A DNA stretch of 64,000 bases. It comes from Pseudomonas caricapapayae (GTDB taxonomy: Bacteria > Pseudomonadota > Gammaproteobacteria > Pseudomonadales > Pseudomonadaceae). Of the stretch, positions 43,603-52,520 are shown in pieces; positions within the stretch are counted from its first letter, which is position 1; every line of letters begins with the position of its first letter. The DNA lies in the NCBI RefSeq assembly GCF_001400735.1, contig NZ_LJPW01000064.1, positions 62,001 through 126,000 of the forward strand, in the 5' to 3' direction. The notes below the pieces were generated by a model. The model had not been told where the DNA came from and searched no databases. It saw only the letters and a list, made by a program, of their open reading frames with translations. The position numbers and the translations under genes are program-made.

Positions 43603-46485
43603 ATGACAGTCTCACACCTGGCCACGGGCCTGTGCCCGAGCGTAGCTTCCAGCCCAGACACCACGTTGGCTGCCAACCATGACAGATTTTCCAGTCATGC
43701 CCCCATCGATGCCCTGCTCAGCGCGGCTCGGGAGCAATTGCCGGATATCGCATGGGCCGCATACGCCGCGGGCGAGCTGAAATGTCTGCTGGGACAGGGA
43801 GACGCAGCAGTCGTCTGGCCTGCCCACATCGCTGCCGAGGACTTCGACACGTACTGTGCTCAATTGCAGCTTCACTGCAGAGTCGCCGGGCAAGGCGAGG
43901 GTGTGCTTGGCTGGGTGCTGGCGCCAATGGCCGACAAGGACCACCCGGTGCTGGTGGATCTGGCTGCCAGGCTAGGCTCCCTGTTACAGACTGCGGCATT
44001 GATACGCGCGCAGAATACCCAGCGGGTTTTGTACGAGATCAGCCTGCTGGCCAGTTCGACACTGGATCGCGGTGCTTTTCTGCAGGGCATTCATGAACAG
44101 CTGGGTGCGCTGATCGACGCCGAGAATTTTTATGTCGCGCTTTATGATCGACAGAGCGGCAAGATCACGTATCCGTATTACATCGACCGTTTCGATGACG
44201 AAGCGATGGGGCATGAGACATTCGAATTCCTCGACGCTGATCGAATGTCGCTCACCGGCTATGTCTTGAGCACCGGGCAGCCTTTGTTTCTCGATGCTTC
44301 CTGTATTGAGCAGGCAAAAGCCGAAGGGCGTTTTTTCTGGGTCGGACGTCTGCCGGAGTTCTGGATGGGCGCGCCTTTGAAAAATGCGTCGGACGAAGTA
44401 TTCGGGATGGTTGCGATGCAGGTCTATGACGTCGCTCGCGTCTACAGTGCCCAGGATCGTGCGTTGTTCTCCGTGGTGTCGCGGCATGTGGCGATGGCGC
44501 TGGACCGGTTGCTGCGCCGTACCGACCTTGAGCAGATCGTGGCGCTGCGCACCCAACAGCTTTCTGCAGCCAATGACGCGCTGCGCCAGGAAGTGAGGGA
44601 TCGCGAGCGCGCCGAGCATTTGCAGAGCGCGCTGTTCCAGATTGCCGAGCTTTCCAGCCAGCCTGGCGATATGAATGAGATTTTTCGCAGCCTGCACATG
44701 ATTGTCGGCGAGCTCCTGGTGGCACTCAATTTCTACATTGCCCTCTATGACAGCACCACGGGCGAAGTGACATTTCCGTACTACATAGATGAATATCAGC
44801 CCACACCGCCGCGCTCACGGCGTGGGCAACGTGGCTTCACCGAATACGTGATAGGCCAGCGGCGACCGTGCCTGATCGATTACGACGATGCGCGCAGGCT
44901 GGAAAGCCTTGGCGAAATCGAAATGCAGAAAAACACCGGTCGCTCTTCTTCCTGGCTGGGCATTCCGTTGTTCGATGGCGATCAGGTACGCGGCGTGCTG
45001 GTAGTGCAGAGTTATTCGAAGGATGTCAGCTATACCTTGCGTGATCAGGAACTGCTGACCTTTGTCTCACGCCATATCGATACGGCGCTGTCCCGACGCA
45101 CCGCGGCTGAGGCGATTCATACCGCCAATGTTCTTCTGGAAGCCAGGGTTCGGGACCGCACCCGGGAGCTGGATCAGGCCAATGCCAGACTTCAGCATGA
45201 AAACTCCCACGACTCCCTGACCGGGCTGCCCAATCGCAGTCACCTGCAACATCGTCTGAAACAGGCCTGGCAGAACTTCTGTCTGGACGGCCGGCAGTTG
45301 ATTGTCATGTTCATCGATCTGGATCGTTTCAAGATGATCAATGACAGCCTTGGTCACCATTGCGGCGATATCCTGTTGGTGCAGGCCGCCGAGCGACTGC
45401 GCAGTTGCATGCGTGAAGGGGACCTGCTGGCCAGACTTGGAGGGGACGAGTTTGCGGTGCTGAGCATCGATACGCCGCTGCATACCGGCACCGACATCGC
45501 CCAGCGGATCCTCGCAGCGTTCGAGCAGCCGTTCGTGATCGACGATCACAGCGTCTTTTCTTCTTGCAGCATTGGTGTGGTAGGTGCGGACAGCCGCTTC
45601 CATCAGGAGCCGGCCGACCTCCTGCGCGATGCCGACACCGCTATGTACCGGGTCAAGAATGGGGGACGTGACAGTTTCGCGGTGTTCAATCAGGCACTGC
45701 GCCGGGAAGTGTCTGACCAGGTTGAGCAAGAAGGTGCGTTGCGCGCGGCGCTGAAGCGCACGGATCAGCTGATTCCTTATTTCCAGCCAGTGATTTGTGT
45801 GAAGAGCGGGCAGTTGCTGGCGTTCGAGGCGCTGATCCGCTGGCGCCTGCCGGATGGGCGGATCGTTGCGCCAGAGAGTTTTCTACCTGCGCTGGAAGGG
45901 TTGCGGCTAATAGGCCGTCTGGACCTCTACATGCTCAAATGTGTGGTGAACATTCTGGCGCAACCAGAAAACAGCCATTGGCCGCCTGTGCATGTGAACT
46001 GTTCCAGCTACAGCATTACCCGCCCGGCTTTTGCCGCTGAAGTGCTGGCGATGCTTGCCGAGCAGAATGTTGCGCCTCAGCGTTTGTGCCTGGAACTCAC
46101 GGAGGGCGCACTGGTTGCCGACCCCGAACAGGCACGTCTGTCAATGAAGCAGCTCGCCGAGCAGGGTATGTCGGTCATGCTGGACGATTTTGGCGCGGGT
46201 TTCTCTTCGCTCAGCTACGTGCATCAGTACCATTTCAGCGGTTTGAAAATCGACAAGTCGTTTATCTTCGGCCTGGCCTCCAGCATTCGCAGCCGGGCTA
46301 TCGTGCGTGCAATCGTGCGCATGGCCGAGTCTCTCGACCTGACCGTCGTTGCCGAAGGGGTGGAGGATCTCGAGACCCTGGAGCTGCTGCGTGAAATCGG
46401 CGCGACACAGGCTCAGGGTTACTACTTCTCCGAACCGTTGCCGGTCGAGCTGTTGGGCATTAATGCCGGGCGTGCGGCAGGCTGA
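43603..46485 (+). CDS. GAF-GAF-GGDEF-EAL cyclic-di-GMP signalling protein
   Basis: A 960-residue cytoplasmic protein without membrane segments. Two GAF-like sensor domains (about 145-305 and 345-500) share a repeated motif (NFYVALYDRQSGKITYPYY and NFYIALYDSTTGEVTFPYY). A coiled-coil link (about 305-345) and a second (about 505-540) separate the domains. The GGDEF domain has an intact GGDEF (from residue 613) and an inhibitory RxxD site five residues before it. The EAL domain begins near 742 (FEALIRW) and keeps VNCSS, LELTEG, DDFGAGFSSL, LKIDKSF and VVAEGVE. Both synthesis and breakdown of c-di-GMP therefore look possible. The GAF ligand is unknown. Confidence 0.93.
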   Translation: MTVSHLATGLCPSVASSPDTTLAANHDRFSSHAPIDALLSAAREQLPDIAWAAYAAGELKCLLGQGDAAVVWPAHIAAEDFDTYCAQLQLHCRVAGQGEGVLGWVLAPMADKDHPVLVDLAARLGSLLQTAALIRAQNTQRVLYEISLLASSTLDRGAFLQGIHEQLGALIDAENFYVALYDRQSGKITYPYYIDRFDDEAMGHETFEFLDADRMSLTGYVLSTGQPLFLDASCIEQAKAEGRFFWVGRLPEFWMGAPLKNASDEVFGMVAMQVYDVARVYSAQDRALFSVVSRHVAMALDRLLRRTDLEQIVALRTQQLSAANDALRQEVRDRERAEHLQSALFQIAELSSQPGDMNEIFRSLHMIVGELLVALNFYIALYDSTTGEVTFPYYIDEYQPTPPRSRRGQRGFTEYVIGQRRPCLIDYDDARRLESLGEIEMQKNTGRSSSWLGIPLFDGDQVRGVLVVQSYSKDVSYTLRDQELLTFVSRHIDTALSRRTAAEAIHTANVLLEARVRDRTRELDQANARLQHENSHDSLTGLPNRSHLQHRLKQAWQNFCLDGRQLIVMFIDLDRFKMINDSLGHHCGDILLVQAAERLRSCMREGDLLARLGGDEFAVLSIDTPLHTGTDIAQRILAAFEQPFVIDDHSVFSSCSIGVVGADSRFHQEPADLLRDADTAMYRVKNGGRDSFAVFNQALRREVSDQVEQEGALRAALKRTDQLIPYFQPVICVKSGQLLAFEALIRWRLPDGRIVAPESFLPALEGLRLIGRLDLYMLKCVVNILAQPENSHWPPVHVNCSSYSITRPAFAAEVLAMLAEQNVAPQRLCLELTEGALVADPEQARLSMKQLAEQGMSVMLDDFGAGFSSLSYVHQYHFSGLKIDKSFIFGLASSIRSRAIVRAIVRMAESLDLTVVAEGVEDLETLELLREIGATQAQGYYFSEPLPVELLGINAGRAAG

Positions 46486-46580
46486 AGACGGTTTCTTGCG
46501 GTAAATGTTTGCCGTAAACGGCAGGGCGTATCTGTTTCTTTGACGGTGCAGGCTGGATTGATCTGAGCGTAACTGTTTCA

Positions 46581-46593
46581 AATCAAGGTGTTA
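46581..46593 (+). promoter_or_regulatory. Candidate IHF binding site
   Basis: AATCAAGGTGTTA fits the IHF consensus WATCAANNNNTTR at every fixed position. It lies 17 bases upstream of the -24 element of a sigma-54 promoter, the usual place for IHF to bend DNA and bring an enhancer-binding protein to the polymerase. Confidence 0.55.
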
Positions 46594-46609
46594 TGAGTTT
46601 ATTGCACAC

Positions 46610-46626
46610 TTGGCACTGGACTTGCT
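46610..46626 (+). promoter_or_regulatory. Sigma-54 (-24/-12) promoter
   Basis: TTGGCAC (46610-46616), a five-base gap and TTGCT (46622-46626) match the RpoN consensus TTGGCACG-N4-TTGCW with one mismatch. The -12 element is 38 bases before the ATG at 46664, and a strong ribosome site (AGGAGGTGA) lies between. Transcription would need RpoN and an enhancer-binding activator. Confidence 0.8.
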
Positions 46627-46663
46627 GTTGAACCTGCGCAACACGTTCATCAGGAGGTGAAAG

Positions 46664-47218
46664 ATGATTATTGGCACAAGTGCGCTTGAGCAGCTTGTTT
46701 CCCGGGCTGTCGTTGGGCGCAAGACCGTAGACGAGGTGTCTCAGGACGCTTTCAGCTCGGTCGCTGCCGCTGGCCTGACATCAGGTTCGGCACCGGTTAC
46801 CACGCAGGTCAGCAGTTCGACATCGCAGGACAGTAAGCAGGACAGTGGTGGTTACAACGAATCCTTTGCGCGGATGATGATCAACCTCAAATCTGCCGGT
46901 GATACGTCACTGTCGGAAAAAACGGCTGATCGGGACAACGGTTTCATCGGTTCAGTGGCAAGCGCCACCAGCACCGCTGACACCTCGTCGACGGATTCGG
47001 TAGAACAGAAATTCATGGATTCTCTGAAGCAGACAGCCGAAGAGAAAGTGCGCGAGAAACTGACGGGCGTCACCCAGAAAGACTACGACGCCATGGCACC
47101 TCAGGACCAACTGGCCATCGACCAGAAAGTCCAGGACGCGCTCAAGGACAAGCAGAACAATGTTGCGGATGACATCAACACCCGCATCAGAGGCATCAAG
47201 GCCGGGATGGTGGCTTGA
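46664..47218 (+). CDS. Sigma-54-driven Ser/Thr-rich protein of unknown function
   Basis: A 184-residue protein that I do not recognise. It has no signal peptide, membrane segment, cysteine or tryptophan. The first 60 residues are rich in Ser, Thr, Ala and Gln and look unstructured (TTQVSSSTSQDSKQDSGGYN). Residues 120-184 are strongly charged and helical (EQKFMDSLKQTAEEKVREKL, then AIDQKVQDALKDKQ). This composition is like that of secreted helper proteins, but no hrp box is seen. The promoter is sigma-54 type with an IHF-like site, and the ribosome site AGGAGGTGA is almost ideal. It stands alone between the GGDEF-EAL gene and the polyol operon. Confidence 0.8.
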   Translation: MIIGTSALEQLVSRAVVGRKTVDEVSQDAFSSVAAAGLTSGSAPVTTQVSSSTSQDSKQDSGGYNESFARMMINLKSAGDTSLSEKTADRDNGFIGSVASATSTADTSSTDSVEQKFMDSLKQTAEEKVREKLTGVTQKDYDAMAPQDQLAIDQKVQDALKDKQNNVADDINTRIRGIKAGMVA

Positions 47219-47301
47219 TCAGTCACTCTACTCAGTGGCTTGTCCAGCGGCTTTAACGACCCTTTCAGGGCAAGTCTGTTCCCACGATCGGAGCGTACAG
47301 C

Positions 47302-47335
47302 CAGTGGCAAGAGGGCTCAGGCCCACTTGCCACTG
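47302..47335. other. Strong perfect hairpin downstream of the sigma-54-driven gene
   Basis: CAGTGGCAAG (47302-47311) pairs with CTTGCCACTG (47326-47335), and inside it GGGC pairs with GCCC around TCAG. There is no T run after it. It is about 85 bases past the stop of the 46664 gene, so it may stabilise that mRNA or slow polymerase. It could also lie in the 3' region of the polyol operon transcript. Confidence 0.6.
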
Positions 47336-47421
47336 CAGTGCGCTGCCAGGGTGGGCTTGAGCTTGCTCACCGAGACTATCGTCCGTACACCGCTGAGAAT
47401 GCGGATGTATGGCGGTAGCGT

Positions 47422-48369
47422 TTAAGCCTTGTCACCCAGCTGATGTCGATACGGCAAATCCGGCCCGACCTTCGTGCAGGTCAAAGCGGCTGCGCCGACG
47501 GCAAAATTCAGCATGTCGTTCAGCGTTTCTTTCGAAAGCATCGACAAGCCTTGTGGCGTGTCCAGCCGACGCTCACTCAGGAAGGTCAGCAGCGCAGCCT
47601 GAAACGTGTCTCCGGCCCCCACAGTATCGGCCGTCACCACGGTTTTGGCGGGCACCGACCAGGTGCCGTGCTGGCGGGTAAAGACGCTGGCACCTTGAGT
47701 ACCTCGGGTGACGATTACCAACTGGGTTCGCTTGCCCAGCCAGCCCTCGGCGATGGTTTGCGGGTTGCTGTCCGGGTACAACAGGTGCAGGTCTTCATCA
47801 CTGACCTTGATCAGGTGCGCATGCTCGGCGAACGAGGCAATCTGCGTGCGCCAGCGCTGAATGTCCGGTGCCGGGTTGAGGCGCACGTTAGGGTCCAGCG
47901 AGATCAGGCGGGTAGCGCTTTCACGGGCAACCAGTGCCAGCAGTGTGTCGGCTATCGGCTGGACCACCAGTGAAAACGAGCCAACGTGAATGCCGCGTAC
48001 CTGCTCATCCAGCTCCGGGAGATGTTCCAGGCGCAACTGCCGGTCCGCGCAGCCATCGCCGCGAAAACTGTAAGTCGGCGAGCCGTCGCTGCCTACCGCA
48101 ACCATGGCCAGGGTCGTGGGCGCATCGAATTCGATCAGGTGCCCGGTATTGACGGTTTCCTGCTCGAGCACTGCGCGCAGACGTCGCCCCAGATAATCGG
48201 TGGACAGCCCGGTAAAAAATGCCGCCTCAACCCCCTGACGACGCAAACCGATGGCCACATTGAACGGCGAGCCACCGGCAATGGCATCAAACCCCAGTCT
48301 GTTCAGGGCCCCGCCGTTGTCGGCGCGGGTAAATATATCGAACAGTGCTTCACCGCAAACCAGAAACAT
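47422..48369 (-). CDS. mtlZ: Fructokinase (PfkB family)
   Basis: A 315-residue ribokinase-family sugar kinase. The start MFLVCGEALFDIFTRADNGG, the GGSPFNVAIGLRRQG signature and the C-terminal active-site motif TVGAGDTFQAAL, with its catalytic aspartate, are all present. It phosphorylates fructose made by mannitol or sorbitol oxidation. I chose the ATG at 48369; the upstream extension overlaps xylulokinase. It is the last gene of the polyol operon, as mtlZ is in P. fluorescens. Confidence 0.9.
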   Translation of the reverse strand: MFLVCGEALFDIFTRADNGGALNRLGFDAIAGGSPFNVAIGLRRQGVEAAFFTGLSTDYLGRRLRAVLEQETVNTGHLIEFDAPTTLAMVAVGSDGSPTYSFRGDGCADRQLRLEHLPELDEQVRGIHVGSFSLVVQPIADTLLALVARESATRLISLDPNVRLNPAPDIQRWRTQIASFAEHAHLIKVSDEDLHLLYPDSNPQTIAEGWLGKRTQLVIVTRGTQGASVFTRQHGTWSVPAKTVVTADTVGAGDTFQAALLTFLSERRLDTPQGLSMLSKETLNDMLNFAVGAAALTCTKVGPDLPYRHQLGDKA

Positions 48370-48392
48370 AAGTGCTCCATGAAAAACAGGGG

Positions 48393-49874
48393 TCAGATTT
48401 TGCGTAATTGTGCCTGATAACGCTGATAGACCTGCTCGTAAGCGATCACATTCTGCGCGACCGGATGCGTCTCGCTGCGCTGATCGAGACTTACACAGCG
48501 CTCGCACAACGCTTGCAAATCCTGAGCCTTGCCATTGGCATGCGACCAGCACCATGCGGCCTGAATGGCAGCACCCAGCGCGGCGGCTTCAGCGTGATCC
48601 GTGCAGATCACCGGAGTGTCCATGATGTCGGCCACGATCTGTCGCCATACCGCGCTTTTGGAGCCTCCGCCAATCAGGCGAATGTTCTCGCTTTTGATGC
48701 CGCTGTCGCGCAGCAAGTCAAGGCCGTAGCGAAGGCCGAAGGTGGTGCCCTCGACCACGGCGCGGGACAGGTTGGCCTGGGTCAGATTGTTACTGTCCAG
48801 TCCTGCAAGGCTGCCGGTGGCATCGGGCAGGGCGGGCACACGTTCGCCGTTCAGAAAAGGCAACATCAACACGCCTTCGGCACCGATCGGTGCCTGGGCA
48901 ACGGCTTCGTTGAATCCGGCGACGTCGAGTGCAAACAGCTCACGAATCGCCGTGGTCGCATTGGTCAGGTTCATGGTGCAGATCAGTGGCAGCCAGCCGC
49001 CGGAGGATGAGCAGAAGGTAGCGACCGACTCGTGCTCGCTGACTCTCGCCTCATCGGCATAGGCGTAGACAGTGCCTGACGAACCGAGGCTCATGGTGAT
49101 CAGCCCCGGCTGGATATTGCCCGTGCCGATAGCCCCCATCATGTTATCGCCGCCACCACTGGACACCAGCGCCTCAGGGTTCAGATCCAGCAGTCGGGCG
49201 ATTTCAGGGCGTAATACACCTACCGCTTCGCGAGCTTCTAGCAATTCCGGCAGTGCCTTGGCAAGATGGCCTCCAGGCTCGATGTGCGCCAGCAACGGCA
49301 GGTCCCACTGGCGCGTGCGCACATCGAAATAGCCGGTGCCCGAGGCGTCGCCGAACTCGGTACAGCAGCGACCGGTCAGCCAATAGTTGAGGTAATCGTG
49401 GGGCAGCAGCACCTTGTCGATACGCTCGAACAACTGTGGGTACTGTTCCTTGGTCCAGAGCAGTTTGGATACGGTATAGCCTGGCGCGATGACCAGTCCA
49501 AGGCGCTGTAGCGATCCCTGTGCGCCGCCCAGATAATCCAGCAGACGCTGGTTTTCCGGGGCCGATTCGGTGTCGCACCACAGCTTGGCCGGGCGCAGCA
49601 CCTCACCCTGAGCGTCGAGCAACACCAGACCATGTTGCTGGCCGGAGACGCCGATGCCGAGAATCTGCTGCCCTGACACCCCTGACTGTGCCAACGCTTC
49701 ACGGGTAGCCTGCTGCAGGGCGCTCAGCCACTGCTGCACGTCCTGCTCGCGGCGACCGTTATGGTCGCTGATCAAACTGTGCGGGGCAGAACCTTCGCCC
49801 AGTACAGTGCCGTTCCCGGTATCCAGCACCAGCACCTTGGTGCCTTGTGTGCCGCAGTCAATTCCAAGAAACAT
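48393..49874 (-). CDS. mtlY: Xylulokinase
   Basis: A 493-residue FGGY-family kinase (also named xylB). It has an N-terminal phosphate-binding MFLGIDCGTQGTKVLVLD, the segment GVSGQQHGLVLLDAQGEVLRPAKLW and the C-terminal IRLIGGGSKSAVWRQIVADI. It phosphorylates D-xylulose, the product of D-arabinitol oxidation. It begins just after the dehydrogenase gene. This order (dehydrogenase, xylulokinase, fructokinase) matches mtlD-mtlY-mtlZ, which lets one operon feed arabinitol and mannitol into central metabolism. Confidence 0.92.
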   Translation of the reverse strand: MFLGIDCGTQGTKVLVLDTGNGTVLGEGSAPHSLISDHNGRREQDVQQWLSALQQATREALAQSGVSGQQILGIGVSGQQHGLVLLDAQGEVLRPAKLWCDTESAPENQRLLDYLGGAQGSLQRLGLVIAPGYTVSKLLWTKEQYPQLFERIDKVLLPHDYLNYWLTGRCCTEFGDASGTGYFDVRTRQWDLPLLAHIEPGGHLAKALPELLEAREAVGVLRPEIARLLDLNPEALVSSGGGDNMMGAIGTGNIQPGLITMSLGSSGTVYAYADEARVSEHESVATFCSSSGGWLPLICTMNLTNATTAIRELFALDVAGFNEAVAQAPIGAEGVLMLPFLNGERVPALPDATGSLAGLDSNNLTQANLSRAVVEGTTFGLRYGLDLLRDSGIKSENIRLIGGGSKSAVWRQIVADIMDTPVICTDHAEAAALGAAIQAAWCWSHANGKAQDLQALCERCVSLDQRSETHPVAQNVIAYEQVYQRYQAQLRKI

Positions 49875-49883
49875 GGACGCACC

Positions 49884-51365
49884 TCACAGGCTTTTGGCCA
49901 GAATTTTTTCCAGCGTGGCGCTGACGCCCAGTTCGCGCAGGTTATTGAGGTTCTGCTCGAAAGCGGCGACGAATTCGGCGGATTTCGGAATGGCCACGCC
50001 AAATATTTCCTCCACCTGCAACAGGCGCTGGGTAATCAGCGTGTTATCAGCCACCAGCGCCTGGCAGAAGTCCGCACGCGGGTCGGGAATCTTGTAAGTG
50101 GTGCCATTTTCGTCAACACCCTTCAGGTACAGCGCCCATGCAGCGACCACCAGAGAGGCGCGTTCGAGATTGCCCTGATCGACGATCAGACGATTGATCG
50201 TCGGAATGGTGAACTTGGGGAATTTGGATGAACCGTCCGAGCAGACCCGTTCCAGCTGATCGGCAATTGCCTGATTGGAAAAGCGCTCGATCAGTGTGTC
50301 CTTGTAACCTTCCAGATCGATACCCGGCACAGACGCCAGCTGTGGGGTGACGTCCAGGTCCATGTAAGTACGGATGTAACGCACGAACAGTGGGTCATTC
50401 ATGGTTTCGTGCACAAAACGGTAACCCTTGAGAAAACCCAGATATGTCAGGGCAAGGTGACTGCCGTTGAGCAGCTTGATCTTCATTTCCTCGTAGGGTG
50501 TTACATCGTCGGTGAACTGTACGCCGACTTTCTCCCACGCCGGGCGTCCGTTGACGAACTTGTCTTCCAGTACCCATTGCACGAAAGGTTCGCAGACCAC
50601 CGGCCAGGCGTCGTCGATGTGCTTTTCGTCCGCCAGCTGCAGGCGGTGAGCGGCACTGGTCATCGGTGTGATGCGATCGACCATTGCGTTGGGGAAGCTC
50701 ACGTTGTCTTTGATCCACTCATGCAGATCGGCATCGCGCAAGGCTGCAAAAGCCAGCAGCGCCTTGCGGGTGACTGCGCCGTTGTGGGGCAGGTTATCGC
50801 AGGACATCAAGGTAAAGGCTGGTGTACCTTCGGCGCGACGGCGAGCCAGTGCGGCGCAAAGGAAGCCGAATACCGTCCCGGGCTGGTCAGGATTGGCCAG
50901 GTCGTGCTGGATCTGTGGCAGATGCGCCATGAACTGACCGTTGCTGTCATCGATGCAATAGCCGCCTTCGGTGATGGTCAGCGAGACGATGCGGATGTCC
51001 GGGCTGGCCAGCTTGTCGATCAGCGCCTGCGGACTGTCATCGGCCAGCAGCATGCCGCTGATCGAGGCAATGATGCGGGTTTTGGTGTCAGGCGTGTCGC
51101 CCAGTTCGTAGAGCGTGTACAGATAATCCTGCTGTGCCAGTGCGTCGCAGACGGCTTTGTCTTCAGGGCGCAGGCCTACGCCGCAGATGCTCCATTCAAA
51201 GCCTTCGCCGCTGTTCATAAGCGCATCGGTGTAAAACGCCTGGTGCGCCCTATGGAAGCCGCCGACGCCGATGTGGGCAATGCCCTGACGGGGGTTATCG
51301 ACGGTGTAGGCGGGCAGGGCAATGTCGGCGCCCAGCTGTGACAAATTGTTTTTGTTCAGTTTCAT
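49884..51365 (-). CDS. mtlD: Mannitol/D-arabinitol dehydrogenase
   Basis: A 493-residue long-chain polyol dehydrogenase. The NAD region is GIAHIGVGGFHRAHQAFYTD, and the catalytic segment KIKLLNGSHLALTYLGFLKG, with its lysine and Asn/His ligands, is present. It oxidises mannitol to fructose, and related enzymes also oxidise D-arabinitol and sorbitol. I chose the ATG at 51365 (MKLNKNNLSQLG). It lies between the transporter ATPase and xylulokinase genes in the operon. Confidence 0.93.
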   Translation of the reverse strand: MKLNKNNLSQLGADIALPAYTVDNPRQGIAHIGVGGFHRAHQAFYTDALMNSGEGFEWSICGVGLRPEDKAVCDALAQQDYLYTLYELGDTPDTKTRIIASISGMLLADDSPQALIDKLASPDIRIVSLTITEGGYCIDDSNGQFMAHLPQIQHDLANPDQPGTVFGFLCAALARRRAEGTPAFTLMSCDNLPHNGAVTRKALLAFAALRDADLHEWIKDNVSFPNAMVDRITPMTSAAHRLQLADEKHIDDAWPVVCEPFVQWVLEDKFVNGRPAWEKVGVQFTDDVTPYEEMKIKLLNGSHLALTYLGFLKGYRFVHETMNDPLFVRYIRTYMDLDVTPQLASVPGIDLEGYKDTLIERFSNQAIADQLERVCSDGSSKFPKFTIPTINRLIVDQGNLERASLVVAAWALYLKGVDENGTTYKIPDPRADFCQALVADNTLITQRLLQVEEIFGVAIPKSAEFVAAFEQNLNNLRELGVSATLEKILAKSL

Positions 51366-51382
51366 GACGGGCTCTCCGGAAC

Positions 51383-52489
51383 TCAGGCGGCGGCAGTCTG
51401 CAAGGCTTTGGCAATCACCAGGCCTTGCGCGTCGAACAGGTGGCATTGGGCGCTATCGAGATGCAGGTTCAGCGTCTCGCCATACTGACTGGCCAGATCA
51501 CCGCGGATCCGCATGGTCAGCGCTTCGCCCGAGCGGGTGCGCACGTGGCAATAGGTGTCGCTGCCCAGGCGTTCGCTGACATCGGCGATGACCTGCAACT
51601 GGCAATCGCTGTTCTGGGCAAGATTCAGGTGCTCCGGGCGGATGCCCAGCGTCACGGGTGCACCGGCACTCAGTCCTGCGCCGTTGACCGGCAGACTTAT
51701 GCGCGTACCTGCATCCAGTTCGACTTCACAACGGGCGCTGTCCACCTGGCTGATCCTGCCCTTGAGGAAGCCCATTTTAGGTGTGCCGAGAAAACCTGCG
51801 ACGAACAGGTTGGCCGGATGGTGGTACAGCTCCAGTGGCGAGCCGACCTGCTCGACCTTGCCGCCATTGAGCACCACCACCTTGTCAGCAAGGGTCATGG
51901 CTTCGACCTGGTCATGGGTCACGTAGATCATCGTGGCCTGCAGTTCTTTGTGCAGGCGCGACAACTCCAGGCGAGTCTGCACGCGCAGCGCAGCGTCGAG
52001 GTTGGACAGCGGTTCGTCGAACAGGAAAATCTTCGGGTTGCGAACGATGGCCCGGCCAATCGCAACACGCTGGCGTTGACCACCGGAAAGCTGCTTGGGC
52101 TTGCGCTCCAGCAACGGTCCGAGCTCCAGAATACGGGCAGCCTCATCGACCTTCTTCTTGATTTCGGCCTTGTCGCCACCTGCAAGGTCCAGCGCGAACG
52201 ACAGATTCTTGCCCACCGTCATGTGTGGATACAGCGCGTAGGTCTGGAACACCATTGCCAGGTCCCGCTTGGCCGGAGTGACCTGAGTAATGTCGCGGCC
52301 ATCGAGTTCGATGGTGCCCGAGGTAACTTCTTCCAGGCCCGCGATAAGTCGCAGCAGCGTGGATTTGCCGCAGCCCGAAGGCCCGACGAAGACCACGAAC
52401 TCGCGGTCTTTCACGTCCAGATCGATACCTTTGATGATCTGGTGACCATCAAAGCCTTTTTGCAGGTTGCGGATGCTCAGGTTAGCCAT
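51383..52489 (-). CDS. mtlK: Polyol ABC transporter ATP-binding protein
   Basis: A 368-residue MalK-type ATPase. Walker A GPSGCGKST, signature LSGGQRQRVAIGRAIV, Walker B IFLFDEPLSNLDA and the H-loop YVTHDQVEA are all intact, and a regulatory TOBE/MalK-like C-terminal domain follows. It energises uptake of mannitol, sorbitol or arabinitol through MtlF and MtlG. It is 17 bases upstream of the dehydrogenase gene. Confidence 0.93.
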   Translation of the reverse strand: MANLSIRNLQKGFDGHQIIKGIDLDVKDREFVVFVGPSGCGKSTLLRLIAGLEEVTSGTIELDGRDITQVTPAKRDLAMVFQTYALYPHMTVGKNLSFALDLAGGDKAEIKKKVDEAARILELGPLLERKPKQLSGGQRQRVAIGRAIVRNPKIFLFDEPLSNLDAALRVQTRLELSRLHKELQATMIYVTHDQVEAMTLADKVVVLNGGKVEQVGSPLELYHHPANLFVAGFLGTPKMGFLKGRISQVDSARCEVELDAGTRISLPVNGAGLSAGAPVTLGIRPEHLNLAQNSDCQLQVIADVSERLGSDTYCHVRTRSGEALTMRIRGDLASQYGETLNLHLDSAQCHLFDAQGLVIAKALQTAAA

Positions 52490-52520
52490 GTTTGACTCCT
52501 TCTTGTTCTTTGGGCCGGGG

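Noticed and set aside
46627..46650. Possible hrp box before the 46664 gene (a GAACC-like stretch at 46630)
   Set aside because: It reads TGAACC without the leading GG, and no CCAC element follows at 15-16 bases; the sigma-54 element explains the promoter better.
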